Shown here piece by piece: positions 16,766 to 26,654 of a stretch of DNA of 64,000 nucleotides. A program made the translations under genes and the position numbers. Within the stretch, counting starts at the first letter, position 1. The number at the start of each line of letters is the position of its first letter. The stretch covers positions 620,001 to 684,000 of the forward strand of contig BSNO01000004.1 of assembly GCA_030160035.1 (NCBI GenBank), written 5' to 3'. The notes beneath the pieces are model-generated. The model saw nothing but the letters and a program-made list of their open reading frames with translations, did no database searches and was not told the DNA's origin. Origin of the DNA: Rhizobium albus (GTDB lineage Bacteria > Pseudomonadota > Alphaproteobacteria > Rhizobiales > Rhizobiaceae).

Positions 16766-19609
16766 ATGACGCAGCACGACATGAAGTTCACCGAGATCGT
16801 CGACGCCCCTGCGCTGGCCCAGGCCGTCTCGGCCATCGCCGCCGAGCATGGGGGCGCCACGCCGGAGGCACGCGCTGCCCTTCTTGCCGAGATGCGACGA
16901 GTGAGCACCGAAGGCCGGGAAAAGGCGCGTTCGCTGCTGGAAAGCGATGGCTCGGGCCTGCTCTGTGCGGCACGAATCTCGCATCTCCAGGACACGATCA
17001 TCACCGCGCTCTTCGACTTTGCGACGACGCATGTCTACCCCTCGCAAGGCTCCGGTACTGGAGCGGGTGACGGGATGACGGTGGCGGCCGTCGGCGGCTA
17101 TGGCCGCGGCACGCTCGCGCCGGGTTCCGACATAGACCTGCTCTTCGTTCTTGCCGATCGCCGTTCCGGGCGGGAAGAGGAGGTCGCCCAGTTCGTGCTC
17201 TACGTGCTCTGGGACATGGGCTTCAAGGTAGGTCACGCCACGCGCACGATCGACGAGTGCATTCGACTGTCGCGCAGCGACATTACCATCCGCACCGCGA
17301 TCCTCGAAGCGCGGCGCATCTGTGGCGCGGTCCCGCTCTTCGACGCCTTGACCGAACGGTTCGACACGCAGGTGGTGCGATCGACAGCGCCGGAATTCAT
17401 CGAGGCGAAGCTTGCCGAACGGGATCAGCGTCACCGCAAGTCCGGTGACACGCGCTATCTCGTCGAGCCGAACGTCAAGGAAGGCAAGGGCGGCCTTCGC
17501 GACCTGAACACGCTGTTCTGGATCGCCAAATACTTCTACCGCATCGATGACGAGGCGGAGCTGGTGAAGCTCGGCGTGCTCTCCAAGGGCGAGTTCAAGG
17601 TCTTCAAAAAGGCCGAGGATTTCCTCTGGGCCGTACGCTGCCAGATGCATTTTCTCACCGGCAAGGCCGAGGAGCGCCTGTCCTTCGACATTCAGCGCGA
17701 GATCGCCGAAGCGCTCGGTTACCACGACCACCCGGGCCTCTCCGCCGTCGAACGCTTCATGAAGCACTATTTCCTCGTGGCGAAGGATGTGGGCGACCTG
17801 ACACGCATCCTCTGCGCGGAGCTTGAGGACCAGCAGGCGAAAGAGGCGCCGGGCATCACCGCGATGATCACGCGCTTCACCGCCCGCACACGCAAGATCC
17901 CCGGCACGCTGGATTTTCTGGAAGACCGGGGCCGCATCACCATCGCCGACAAGGACGTCTTCAAGCGCGATCCGGTGAACCTGATCCGCCTTTTCCACCT
18001 TGCCGATCTCAACGGGCTCGAATTTCATCCCGATGCCTTGAAGCGGGTCACGCGGTCGCTGCGGCTCGTCAAGAACGAGCTTCGCGAGGATGCCGAGGCA
18101 AACCGGCTGTTCCTGTCGATCCTGACGTCGCGCCGTGATCCTGCGCTCATCCTCCGGCGCATGAACGAAGCGGGCCTGCTTGGCCGATTCATCCCGGAAT
18201 TCGGCAAGATCGTCGCGATGATGCAATTCAACATGTATCATCACTACACGGTCGACGAGCACCTGATCCGCACCGTGGGTGTACTTTCCGACATCGACAA
18301 TGGCCGTGACATGGACGCCCATCCCCTGTCGTCCAAGCTTATGCCGAGCGTGGAGGAACGCCAGGCGCTCTATGTGGCCGTATTCCTGCACGATGTTGCC
18401 AAGGGGCGCCCCGAAGATCACTCGGTCGCCGGTGCCCGTGTTGCCCGCAAGCTTTGCCCGCGCTTCGGCCTCTCGCCGAAGCAGACCGAACTGGTCGCCT
18501 GGCTGATTGAAGAGCACTTGAAGATGTCGATGATCGCCCAGGCGCGCGACCTCAATGACCGGAAGACGATCGAAGATTTCGCGCAGATCGTGCAGTCGCT
18601 CGACCGGCTGAAGCTGCTCCTGATCCTGACCGTCTGCGATATCCGGGCGGTCGGCCCGGGCGTCTGGAACGGCTGGAAGGGCCAACTCCTGCGCACGCTT
18701 TATTATGAGACCGAGCTGATGCTGTCGGGCGGTTTTTCGGAAGTCTCCCGCCGGGAGCGCGCACTGTTTGCCTCCGAGCAGCTGGGCAAGGCGCTCTCCT
18801 CCTGGGACGAGGCGGACCGTCAGCGCTATCTCGGCCTGCATTACGAACCGTATCTTCTGTCGACCGAACTCGAAGACCAGATCCGCCATGCGGAATTCGT
18901 GCGCGAGGCCGATCGAGAAGGCCGGGTGCTCGCGACGATGGTGCGCACCCATTCCTTCCACGCGATCACGGAAATCACCGTGCTCTCGCCCGACCATCCG
19001 CGCCTCTTGACGCTGGTTGCCGGTGCCTGCGCCGCGGCCGGCGCCAACATCGCTGACGCGCAGATATTCACGACATCCGACGGCCGCGCGCTCGACACGA
19101 TCCTGATCAACCGCGAGTTCAAGGATGATGCCGACGAAATCCGCCGTGCAACGAGCATCGGCCGCCTGATCGAGGACATGCTGTCGGGCAAGAAGCGCCT
19201 TCCGGACGTGATCGCCCCCAAATCGAAACAGCCGCGCAAGGCACATGCCTTCAAGGTCCCGCCGGCGGTGACCATTTCCAATTCCCTGTCGAACAAGTTC
19301 ACGGTGATCGAGGTGGAAGGGCTGGACCGTCCGGGCCTGCTGGCGAGCATCACCGCCGTGCTGTCCGACCTTTCGCTCGACATCACGTCTGCGCATGTCT
19401 CGACCTTCGGGGAAAAAGTCATCGACAATTTTTACGTGACCGATCTCGTCGGCCACAAGATCGTCTCCGAAACGCGCCAAGCCAACATCATTGCTCGGCT
19501 GAAGGCGGTGATGGCGAATGTCGAAGACGAAGCGCGAGAGCGCATGCCGAACGGGATGGTTGCTCCGCCGACGCCGCGCCGTGCGTCGGCCAGACGCGTG
19601 AAAGCCTGA
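16766..19609 (+). CDS. glnD: [Protein-PII] uridylyltransferase / uridylyl-removing enzyme
   Basis: Bifunctional nitrogen sensor of 947 residues that uridylylates PII proteins when glutamine is low and removes UMP when it is high. Domain order: nucleotidyltransferase with [18 protein letters not shown] near residue 110, helical linker, HD phosphohydrolase with [14 protein letters not shown] near 538, and two ACT domains near 730 and 850 that bind glutamine. The full set is intact and the length is normal for alphaproteobacteria. murJ follows 6 bp later. Confidence 0.97.
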   Translation: MTQHDMKFTEIVDAPALAQAVSAIAAEHGGATPEARAALLAEMRRVSTEGREKARSLLESDGSGLLCAARISHLQDTIITALFDFATTHVYPSQGSGTGAGDGMTVAAVGGYGRGTLAPGSDIDLLFVLADRRSGREEEVAQFVLYVLWDMGFKVGHATRTIDECIRLSRSDITIRTAILEARRICGAVPLFDALTERFDTQVVRSTAPEFIEAKLAERDQRHRKSGDTRYLVEPNVKEGKGGLRDLNTLFWIAKYFYRIDDEAELVKLGVLSKGEFKVFKKAEDFLWAVRCQMHFLTGKAEERLSFDIQREIAEALGYHDHPGLSAVERFMKHYFLVAKDVGDLTRILCAELEDQQAKEAPGITAMITRFTARTRKIPGTLDFLEDRGRITIADKDVFKRDPVNLIRLFHLADLNGLEFHPDALKRVTRSLRLVKNELREDAEANRLFLSILTSRRDPALILRRMNEAGLLGRFIPEFGKIVAMMQFNMYHHYTVDEHLIRTVGVLSDIDNGRDMDAHPLSSKLMPSVEERQALYVAVFLHDVAKGRPEDHSVAGARVARKLCPRFGLSPKQTELVAWLIEEHLKMSMIAQARDLNDRKTIEDFAQIVQSLDRLKLLLILTVCDIRAVGPGVWNGWKGQLLRTLYYETELMLSGGFSEVSRRERALFASEQLGKALSSWDEADRQRYLGLHYEPYLLSTELEDQIRHAEFVREADREGRVLATMVRTHSFHAITEITVLSPDHPRLLTLVAGACAAAGANIADAQIFTTSDGRALDTILINREFKDDADEIRRATSIGRLIEDMLSGKKRLPDVIAPKSKQPRKAHAFKVPPAVTISNSLSNKFTVIEVEGLDRPGLLASITAVLSDLSLDITSAHVSTFGEKVIDNFYVTDLVGHKIVSETRQANIIARLKAVMANVEDEARERMPNGMVAPPTPRRASARRVKA

Positions 19610-19615
19610 ATCACC

Positions 19616-21184
19616 ATGGGACTGATAGCAAAATTCGCCACTGTCGGCGGCACCACTATGGGCAGCCGCGTCTTCGGCTTCGTGCGCGAGGCATTGATCG
19701 CGAGCACGCTTGGCGCGGGACCGGTTGCCGATGCGTTCTATGCGGCGTTCCGTTTTCCGAACCTCTTTCGACGGCTCTTCGCGGAAGGCGCGTTCAACTC
19801 CGCTTTCGTGCCGTTGTTCGCCAAGGAGCTTGAGGGCGGCGGGCGTGCTGCGGCGAGGGATTTTGCCGAGCAGGTCTTTTCGGTCCTGATCTTCATCCTG
19901 ATTGCGCTATCGGCGCTCGCGATGATTTTTATGCCATTTCTCGTCGGCACCGTGATCGCACCGCGCTTTGCCGATACGCCCGACAAGTTCAACCTGACGG
20001 TGACGATGACGCGGATCATGTTCCCGTATCTTGCCGCCATGTCGTTGGTGGCGATGTTTTCGGGTATCCTGAACGCGTTTCGCCGCTATTTCCTGGCCGC
20101 TTTCGTGCCAATCCTTCTCAATGTCGTGATGATCGGCGCGATCCTGATCGCCATGGCGCTCGGTTATGATGAGGAGGGGCTTGGCCTTGCCCTGTCCTGG
20201 GGCGTCGTGGTCGCAGGCTTCGTGCAGCTCGCCGCGATCATCTGGGGCGTTCGGCGGGAGCATTTTCATATTGGCTTGCGGGTGCCGCGACCGACGCCTG
20301 CCGTCAAACGCCTGCTGTGGCTGGCGCTGCCGGCGGCGATCACCGGCGGCATCACGCAGATCAACCTGTTGATCGGCCAGGTCATCGCATCCGGCCAGGA
20401 TGGTGCGATCGCCGTCATCAATTATGCCGACCGTATTCTCCAGCTGCCGCTCTCGACGATCGGCGTTGCCATCGGGGTTGTTCTGCTGCCGGAACTTGCG
20501 CGCTCGCTGAAGGCCGGCGATCTGGGCGATGCGGCCGTGCTCCAGAACCGCAGCCTCGAATTCGGCCTGGCGCTGACGGTCCCCGCGACCGTCGGACTGC
20601 TCATCCTGCCTGCGCCGATCGTGGCGCTTCTGTTCGAGCGCGGTGCGTTCAGCCGGGAGACCACCGAGATCACGGCGGCGGTGCTTGCCGCGTTCGCGCT
20701 CGGCCTTCCGGCCTTCGTGCTGATCAAGATCTTCCAGCCGGGGTTTTATGCGCGCGAAGACATGCGCACGCCCATGTGGATGGCGGGCGTCGGCGTTGTC
20801 GTCAACGTCGCCGCAAGCCTCATCCTGTTCCCGATCTACGGCGTCGTCGGCATCGGTATCGCGACGGCGCTCTTTGGCTGGGCGAATGCCGGCCTGCTTG
20901 CCATCGTTTTGTGGAACCGCAACCTCTTCCGGCCGTCCGGCGTCACCTTGCGGCGCATCGCGCTCATCATCGCCGGCAGCGCGCTCATGGGCGCGGTGCT
21001 GTGGCTGGCGCTCGCCTATCTCGAGCCGTATCTGATGGATGCGGGGCTGCTGGTGCGAGCGATTGCCGTCTTCGGCACGATCGGCGTCGCAGCGCTCGTC
21101 TACTTCGGTTTCACGCTCGCCACGGGCGCAATCGAGGGCCGCCATCTCATGCGGCTCCTCAAGCGCAACAAGGCGGCAACCTGA
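19616..21184 (+). CDS. murJ: Lipid II flippase MurJ
   Basis: 522-residue polytopic membrane protein of the MOP superfamily with about 14 helices; it moves lipid II across the inner membrane for peptidoglycan synthesis. The N-terminal region GSRVFGFVREALIASTLGAG and FPNLFRRLFAEGAFNSAFVP are diagnostic of MurJ/MviN. It lies 6 bp downstream of glnD, the order usual in Rhizobiales, and is followed by trpS. Confidence 0.96.
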   Translation: MGLIAKFATVGGTTMGSRVFGFVREALIASTLGAGPVADAFYAAFRFPNLFRRLFAEGAFNSAFVPLFAKELEGGGRAAARDFAEQVFSVLIFILIALSALAMIFMPFLVGTVIAPRFADTPDKFNLTVTMTRIMFPYLAAMSLVAMFSGILNAFRRYFLAAFVPILLNVVMIGAILIAMALGYDEEGLGLALSWGVVVAGFVQLAAIIWGVRREHFHIGLRVPRPTPAVKRLLWLALPAAITGGITQINLLIGQVIASGQDGAIAVINYADRILQLPLSTIGVAIGVVLLPELARSLKAGDLGDAAVLQNRSLEFGLALTVPATVGLLILPAPIVALLFERGAFSRETTEITAAVLAAFALGLPAFVLIKIFQPGFYAREDMRTPMWMAGVGVVVNVAASLILFPIYGVVGIGIATALFGWANAGLLAIVLWNRNLFRPSGVTLRRIALIIAGSALMGAVLWLALAYLEPYLMDAGLLVRAIAVFGTIGVAALVYFGFTLATGAIEGRHLMRLLKRNKAAT

Positions 21185-21317
21185 TCCACGACGCCGACCC
21201 TTGCGGGTGGCTGGCTCTTGCAGAAGGGCGGGCGTCCATGCATAACCCGCCGCGATTTCAATGGGCCTGATCGGGCCGAACCAAAGGAGCGGGCCCTCCA
21301 CAAGCCCGGCAATGCGC

Positions 21318-22379
21318 ATGGCAGAATTCAAGGAGCGGGTGTTTTCAGGCGTTCAGCCCACCGGCAACCTCCATCTCGGCAACTATCTCGGTGCCATCAA
21401 GCGTTTCGTCGCGCTGCAGGACAGCTACGACTGCATCTATTGCGTCGTCGACCTGCATGCGATCACGGCGCAGCTCGTCCATGAGGATTTGAAGGGCCAG
21501 ACGCGCTCGATCACTGCAGCATTCCTGGCTGCGGGCATCGATCCCGAGCGCCACATCGTCTTCAACCAGTCTGCCGTGTCCGGCCACGCCGAACTCGCCT
21601 GGATCTTCAACTGCGTCGCGCGCATCGGCTGGATGAACCGCATGACTCAGTTCAAGGACAAGGCCGGCAAGGACCGCGAGAACGCCTCGCTCGGCCTGCT
21701 TGCCTATCCGTCGCTGATGGCTGCCGACATTCTGCTTTACCGCGCAACCCACGTGCCGGTCGGCGACGACCAGAAGCAGCACCTTGAGCTGACCCGCGAT
21801 ATCGCGATGAAGTTCAACATCGACTTTTCCGGCAAGATCGCCTCGAGCGGCCGCGCCGTCGAAACCATCGTCGGCGAAGAGCGCATCGACGCCTATTTCC
21901 CGCTGACCGAGCCGCTGATCGAAGGCCCGGCACCGCGCGTCATGTCGCTGCGTGACGGAACCAAGAAGATGTCGAAGTCGGATCCGTCCGACCTGTCGCG
22001 CATCAACCTGACCGACGATGCCGACACGATCCTGAAGAAGATCCGCAAGGCAAAGACCGATCCAGACGCCTTGCCGTCCGAGGTCGAGGGCCTCGCCGGC
22101 CGCCCGGAAGCCGAGAACCTCGTCACGCTCTATGCCGCCTTGGCCGAGACGAGCCGGGCGAGCGTGATCGCCGAATTCGGTGGCCGCCAGTTCTCCGAAT
22201 TCAAGCCGGCACTTGCCGATCTCGCCGTCGAAAAGCTGGCGCCGATGAACGGTGAAATGCGCCGCCTGATGGACGATCCCGGCCATATCGACGCGGTTCT
22301 TGCAAAAGGCGCCGCCAAGGCGCGTGTCATCGCGGAGGAGACGATGGCAGACGTCAAGGACATTATCGGCTTCCTCTGA
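21318..22379 (+). CDS. trpS: Tryptophanyl-tRNA synthetase
   Basis: Class I aminoacyl-tRNA synthetase, 353 residues. The HIGH-type motif is [13 protein letters not shown] (about 13-25) and the KMSKS loop is [10 protein letters not shown] near residue 216. The ATG at 21318 ([16 protein letters not shown]) is chosen from family alignment; ATGs at 21312 and 21261 are in frame and the upstream ribosome site is weak, so the start is uncertain by a few codons. Length and motifs indicate an intact essential gene. Confidence 0.96.
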   Translation: MAEFKERVFSGVQPTGNLHLGNYLGAIKRFVALQDSYDCIYCVVDLHAITAQLVHEDLKGQTRSITAAFLAAGIDPERHIVFNQSAVSGHAELAWIFNCVARIGWMNRMTQFKDKAGKDRENASLGLLAYPSLMAADILLYRATHVPVGDDQKQHLELTRDIAMKFNIDFSGKIASSGRAVETIVGEERIDAYFPLTEPLIEGPAPRVMSLRDGTKKMSKSDPSDLSRINLTDDADTILKKIRKAKTDPDALPSEVEGLAGRPEAENLVTLYAALAETSRASVIAEFGGRQFSEFKPALADLAVEKLAPMNGEMRRLMDDPGHIDAVLAKGAAKARVIAEETMADVKDIIGFL

Positions 22380-22445
22380 GCGGGGCAAAGCAGCCGCTCA
22401 CAATGTCTCTTGCGGGGGCATGGGCGCGGTGGCAATGTCCGCGCC

Positions 22446-22940
22446 ATGGTATCAAGACGACTATCGCGCGAAGAAGGGCACCGCCGCAAATTCATGGCGG
22501 TGCTGGATGACACCCCCGAATGCGAACGTGCCGTGCGCTACGCGGCCATGCGCGCCAAGAACTCCGGCGGCGGCCTCGTGCTGCTCTTCGTCGTGGAGCC
22601 CGCTGATTTCCAACACTGGCTCGGTGTCGAGGAAATCATGCGGGCAGAGGCTTTCGAGGAAGCCGAAAGCCTTCTCGCCAAGTCTGCCGGCCGCGTGCGT
22701 GAAACGATCGGTATCGACGCCGAAACCGTGGTGCGCGAAGGATCGACGCGCGACGAGATCAACGCGCTGATCGAGGAAGACAAGGACATCGCGATCCTGG
22801 TTCTCGCGGCGGGCTCAGCTAAAGATGGCCCCGGTCCTCTCGTTTCGGCGATCGGTGGACGCGGGGCAGGCGCCTTCCCGGTGCCGGTCACCGTCATTCC
22901 GAGCGATCTCTCCGACGATGACATCGATGCGCTGAGCTGA
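22446..22940 (+). CDS. Universal stress protein (UspA) family
   Basis: 164-residue alpha/beta protein. After a basic N-terminus it has the first strand FMAVLDDTPECERAVRYAA, and near the C-terminus AAGSAKDGPGPLVSAIGG, the position of the ATP-binding G-2X-G-9X-G(S/T) motif, here only partly matching. The ATG at 22446 is the nearest to the conserved fold; an ATG at 22410 is in frame. The gene lies between trpS and the NifU-like gene, as in other rhizobia. Function is unknown. Confidence 0.85.
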   Translation: MVSRRLSREEGHRRKFMAVLDDTPECERAVRYAAMRAKNSGGGLVLLFVVEPADFQHWLGVEEIMRAEAFEEAESLLAKSAGRVRETIGIDAETVVREGSTRDEINALIEEDKDIAILVLAAGSAKDGPGPLVSAIGGRGAGAFPVPVTVIPSDLSDDDIDALS

Positions 22941-23152
22941 GCCACCGCGCATCAAACTTTCCAAAAGCAGTCAACTATCGCAAAGCAGTCGCTTGATCGC
23001 GACCGCGGAAAGCCATATCTTCTTTGGAAAGATTCCAAACTAGCAGCGTTTCCAGGAGCATTGGATACCGGTTCACCGTCCGGAAACGCGAGAAATTAGC
23101 AGCGCGCTTGGCGCTCCGATCGGTTAAGCCCGGTTTACAGGGAGTAATGAAC

Positions 23153-23722
23153 ATGTTCATCCAGACCGAAGCCACCCCTAACCCGGCGACGCTGAAGTTT
23201 CTGCCGGGCAAGGTCGTGATGCAGCAGGGCACGGCGGATTTCCGCGATGCCGCTTCTGCCGCCGAAACCTCCCCGCTTGCTGGCAAACTCTTCGCGATTG
23301 CCGGCGTCGAAGGCGTCTTCTTTGGCTATGACTTTGTCACCATCACGAAGTCCGATGCGCTCGACTGGCAGCACCTCAAGCCCGCCGTGCTCGGCACCAT
23401 CATGGAACACTTCATGGCCGGACAGCCGGTGATGGCGGCAGCCAATTCGGGCGGCAACGCCATGGATGACGGCGAGTTCTTTGACGACGAGGACGAAACG
23501 ATCGTCGCGACGATCAAGGAACTTCTGGAAACGCGCGTCCGTCCGGCCGTTGCCCAGGACGGTGGCGACATCACCTTCCGCGGCTTCAAGGAAGGCACGG
23601 TCTTCTTGAACATGAAGGGCGCCTGCGCCGGTTGCCCGTCCTCCACGGCGACCCTGAAGCACGGCATCCAGAACCTTCTGAAGCACTTCATTCCCGAAGT
23701 TCGGGAAGTCGAGGCGGTCTGA
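23153..23722 (+). CDS. NifU-like iron-sulfur carrier (Nfu family)
   Basis: 189-residue carrier for iron-sulfur cluster delivery. The N-terminal Nfu_N domain begins MFIQTEATPNPATLKFLPG; the C-terminal NifU domain (about 110-185) contains the cluster-binding CXXC in GACAGCPSS and QDGGDITFRG. The ATG at 23153 is chosen since GGGAG (23140-23144) is 8 nt upstream; an ATG at 23147 is too close to that site. It is not in a nif cluster and serves general maturation. Confidence 0.93.
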   Translation: MFIQTEATPNPATLKFLPGKVVMQQGTADFRDAASAAETSPLAGKLFAIAGVEGVFFGYDFVTITKSDALDWQHLKPAVLGTIMEHFMAGQPVMAAANSGGNAMDDGEFFDDEDETIVATIKELLETRVRPAVAQDGGDITFRGFKEGTVFLNMKGACAGCPSSTATLKHGIQNLLKHFIPEVREVEAV

Positions 23723-23731
23723 GGCGCACCG

Positions 23732-23786
23732 CCTCACGATCTCCCTAAAATCTTACGGAAGGTTTCAAATCTTCCCTAGGGTGAGG
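23732..23786. repeat. Nested inverted repeats upstream of the histidine kinase gene
   Basis: Three nested arms: CCTC (23732-23735) with GAGG (23783-23786), CCCTA (23743-23747) with TAGGG (23777-23781), and an inner 8-bp hairpin GGAAGGTT (23757-23764) with AATCTTCC (23768-23775) containing one G-T pair. No T-run follows. It fills the gap between the NifU-like gene and the kinase gene, ending 17 bp before the kinase start, and could be a leader structure or a processing signal. Confidence 0.5.
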
Positions 23787-23803
23787 CTGCTAGTCTCGCT
23801 CTC

Positions 23804-25666
23804 ATGGCCTTTGTCCCTGACAGCGAACGTTCACGGGTCTTGAGACCCTTGGAGGCTTCCCAACCGGCCTCCGGTGGGTGGTTCGGCAGTTTTCGCCAGC
23901 GGCTTTCAGACCAGCCCCAGGCCGGCATCGTGCTTGCCGGCCTTTTCGTCGCGACCATCGTCTCCTTCATCGCGCCGGCCAGCATACCCTTTCTCATGGT
24001 GGGCCTGACCGGTGCGGCTGCAATTGCCTTCGTCTCCGGCAGCACGGGTCGACCTGTCGCTCCCGATCAGAAACCGGCAGCGCTGCCCGCCGAACTGGTC
24101 GAGGCCCGCCGCAAGGCGGAAGAGGCGAGCCGCGCCAAATCGCGCTTCCTCGCGATGGTGAGCCACGAAGTGCGCACGCCGCTGAACGGCATTCTCGGCA
24201 TGACGCATCTGCTTGAGCGTACGCAGCTTTCCGCAGAGCAGGAAAGCTATGTCGAAGCCGTACGCCGTTCCGCCACCGCGCTGTTCGATCTCGTGGCCGA
24301 TCTTCTGGACTTCTCGGCCATCGAGGCCGGCAAGTTCGAACCGAGACGCGAGACGGGCGATCTGCACCATCTGATCGAAGACGCAATCGAACTGATGGCG
24401 CCGCGGGCCCACGAAAAGGGCATTGATGTCGCCGCAGCGATCGCCGCCGGCACGCCGACGATGGTCGCGACCGACCACAACCGCCTCCGTCAGGTGGTCT
24501 TCAATCTCCTCGGCAACGCGATCAAGTTTACCGATACGGGCGGCGTCATGCTCGAGGTGGCACGTGTCGACGACAACCTCGTGCTGACCTTTGCCGACAC
24601 CGGCCCGGGCCTGGCGCGTGGCGATCAGCAACGCATCTTCGAGGAATTCGAGCAGGCGAATGGCGGCAAGACACGCACCCATGGCGGCGTTGGCCTGGGG
24701 CTGTCCATCTCCAACCGCATCGTCAAGGCGTTGGGTGGCACCATTACGGTCGAGAGCCTGACCGGGCACGGAAGCCGGTTCATCGTGACCCTGCCGCTCG
24801 CCGAGGCGCTGTCGCCCTCGGGCATCGATTACTTCGCCAAGCAGCCGGCGCTTGCCGGAAACCGCGTGCTGCTGCTCGTGCCGCGCGGCCAGACGGCGGA
24901 TGCGCTGGTCAAGCGCATCGCAGCTGAAGGGGGCCGCAGTTGGCACGTGGCGACGCCCAGCGGCGATCTTGCGGCATTCTGCGCCGATGAAGAAATCACC
25001 GACGTCATTGTCGATGCACGGATCCTGGACCGTGCCCGCGGATCGATCGCCGGACTGCCGCCTCTCGAAAGTGGCGGCCCACGGCGCACGCTTCTCGTTC
25101 GGCCCATCGAGCGCGAGGCACTGCAGCGTCTGACCGAACGCGGCTTCGACAGCTGGTTGATCGCGCCGATCCGCCTCAAGAGCCTCGTGTCGGTTCTTCG
25201 CGGGGAGTTTCGTGCACTGCCCGACCACGCGCCGCATCCCGATGGCGATCGCCTCATCGTTCTCGACGGGATGACGCGCTCGCTGAACATCCTTGTTGCC
25301 GAGGACAATCCGGTGAATGCGCTGCTCATCACCAATGTCCTGCGCAAGGAGGGCCACTCTGTGGTTCTCGTCGAGAACGGGCAGCAACTGATCGAACAAA
25401 CATTTGATCCAATCACCGGCGCCTGCGCCCATGATCTGCTCATCACCGATCTCGCGATGCCGGTGATGGATGGTGCAACTGCGATCAGCGAAATCCGCGC
25501 CACGCAGCGGTCCCGGCGCTTGCCGCATATCCCTGTCGTTGTGCTCAGCGCCGACGGGCAGAATGAGACGCGCGAGTCGACGCTTCTCATCGGGGCAGAT
25601 CTCTATCTCGAGAAGCCGATCGATCCGACGAGCCTGTTGCGGCTGATCGCGCGCATCGCGTCCTGA
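23804..25666 (+). CDS. Hybrid sensor histidine kinase/response regulator
   Basis: 620 residues. Two membrane helices (about 41-60 and 62-80) leave almost no periplasmic loop. HisKA has the phosphoacceptor H121 in FLAMVSHEVRTPLNG; the ATPase domain shows N-box VVFNLLGNAIKF, G1 DTGPGLARG and G2 HGGVGLGLSIS. Residues ~348-460 look like a degenerate receiver (LLLVPRG in place of the acidic pair). A complete C-terminal receiver carries D549 in LLITDLAMPVMDG. The layout resembles rhizobial kinases next to olsB. No cognate regulator gene is adjacent, and the signal is unknown. Confidence 0.92.
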   Translation: MAFVPDSERSRVLRPLEASQPASGGWFGSFRQRLSDQPQAGIVLAGLFVATIVSFIAPASIPFLMVGLTGAAAIAFVSGSTGRPVAPDQKPAALPAELVEARRKAEEASRAKSRFLAMVSHEVRTPLNGILGMTHLLERTQLSAEQESYVEAVRRSATALFDLVADLLDFSAIEAGKFEPRRETGDLHHLIEDAIELMAPRAHEKGIDVAAAIAAGTPTMVATDHNRLRQVVFNLLGNAIKFTDTGGVMLEVARVDDNLVLTFADTGPGLARGDQQRIFEEFEQANGGKTRTHGGVGLGLSISNRIVKALGGTITVESLTGHGSRFIVTLPLAEALSPSGIDYFAKQPALAGNRVLLLVPRGQTADALVKRIAAEGGRSWHVATPSGDLAAFCADEEITDVIVDARILDRARGSIAGLPPLESGGPRRTLLVRPIEREALQRLTERGFDSWLIAPIRLKSLVSVLRGEFRALPDHAPHPDGDRLIVLDGMTRSLNILVAEDNPVNALLITNVLRKEGHSVVLVENGQQLIEQTFDPITGACAHDLLITDLAMPVMDGATAISEIRATQRSRRLPHIPVVVLSADGQNETRESTLLIGADLYLEKPIDPTSLLRLIARIAS

Positions 25667-25770
25667 GGCCGCAGCCGGGGGTTTCATCCGCCCGCCGACC
25701 TTGTCACTGCTCTGTTGCACAGTCATGTTTAAAGGCGCTGCAGAAACGGTTGCCTTTTTGGATGATTCCC

Positions 25771-26640
25771 ATGACGATTGAGCTTCGACAGCTTGCCGCC
25801 AGCCAGAGCCGGATGATCCCGCCCCATGTCGTCGCCGACAGCGCCGTCCTCGGCCGCATCGGCACGCTGGTCACCCGCCTTGCAGCAGGGCCTTCTGAGG
25901 TCCGTGCCGCGCAACGTGTGCGTCACAACGTTTTCGTGGGCGAGTTCGGCGCTCGCATGACGCCGGCGTCCGCATCGACAGGTTACGATGTCGACAGCTT
26001 CGATGCCTATTGCGACCACCTGCTGGTGCTGGACACCAGCCTTGGCGGTGACGCGGAAGACCAGATCGTCGGCACCTACCGGCTGCTGCGCCAAAGCGTG
26101 GCGAAGGCGCATCACGGCTTCTACTCCACCTCGGAATTCGGCGTCTCCGATCTGATCGCGCGCCACCCGCAGAAGCGGTTTCTCGAGCTCGGCCGCTCCT
26201 GCGTGCTGCCGACCTACCGCACCAAGCGCACCGTTGAACTGCTGTGGCAGGGCATCTGGGCCTACGCGCTGGAGCACGGCATCGACGTGATGTTCGGCTG
26301 CGCATCCTTCGGCGGCTGCCGGCCGGAAGCCCATGCGCTCGCCTTGTCGTTCCTGCATCATTCCGCGGCCGCGCAAGGCGAGTGGGCCGTGTCGGCGCTG
26401 CCGGAGCTTTACCGCAAGATGGATCTGATGCCCGTCGAAGCGATCCGTCCGCGCGAGGCGCTTGCGGCACTGCCGCCGCTGGTGAAGGGCTATCTGAGGC
26501 TTGGGGCCCGTTTCGGCGACGGTGCCGTGATCGATCGGGCCTTCGGCACGACAGATGTGATGGTGGTCCTGCCGCGCGCCGCGATCAGCCCGCGCTACGT
26601 GAACTACTACCGCGCCGATGCCAGCCGCTTCTGCGGCTGA
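25771..26640 (+). CDS. olsB: L-ornithine N-alpha-acyltransferase OlsB
   Basis: 289-residue enzyme that transfers a 3-hydroxyacyl chain from acyl-ACP to ornithine, the first step of ornithine lipid synthesis. It is a GNAT-fold protein with RVRHNVFVGEFGARM, YRLLRQSVAKAHHGFYS, FLELGRSCVLPTYRTKR and DVMFGCASFGGCRP, all typical of OlsB and its hemolysin-like relatives. The start could be the ATG at 25771 or 25762; neither has a strong ribosome site. OlsA, the second enzyme, is not next to it; the PlsC-like gene at 77-859 is a candidate. Confidence 0.9.
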   Translation: MTIELRQLAASQSRMIPPHVVADSAVLGRIGTLVTRLAAGPSEVRAAQRVRHNVFVGEFGARMTPASASTGYDVDSFDAYCDHLLVLDTSLGGDAEDQIVGTYRLLRQSVAKAHHGFYSTSEFGVSDLIARHPQKRFLELGRSCVLPTYRTKRTVELLWQGIWAYALEHGIDVMFGCASFGGCRPEAHALALSFLHHSAAAQGEWAVSALPELYRKMDLMPVEAIRPREALAALPPLVKGYLRLGARFGDGAVIDRAFGTTDVMVVLPRAAISPRYVNYYRADASRFCG

Positions 26641-26654
26641 TCAGGCCGGTTCGT

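Noticed and set aside
16685-19480. 931-codon open frame antisense to glnD
   Set aside because: It mirrors glnD, which has all domain motifs. High GC with strong third-position bias opens the opposite frame; the translated product has no recognisable domain and is arginine/histidine-rich.
23906-25726. 606-codon open frame antisense to the histidine kinase gene
   Set aside because: The plus-strand gene has complete kinase and receiver motifs. The antisense frame is a shadow.
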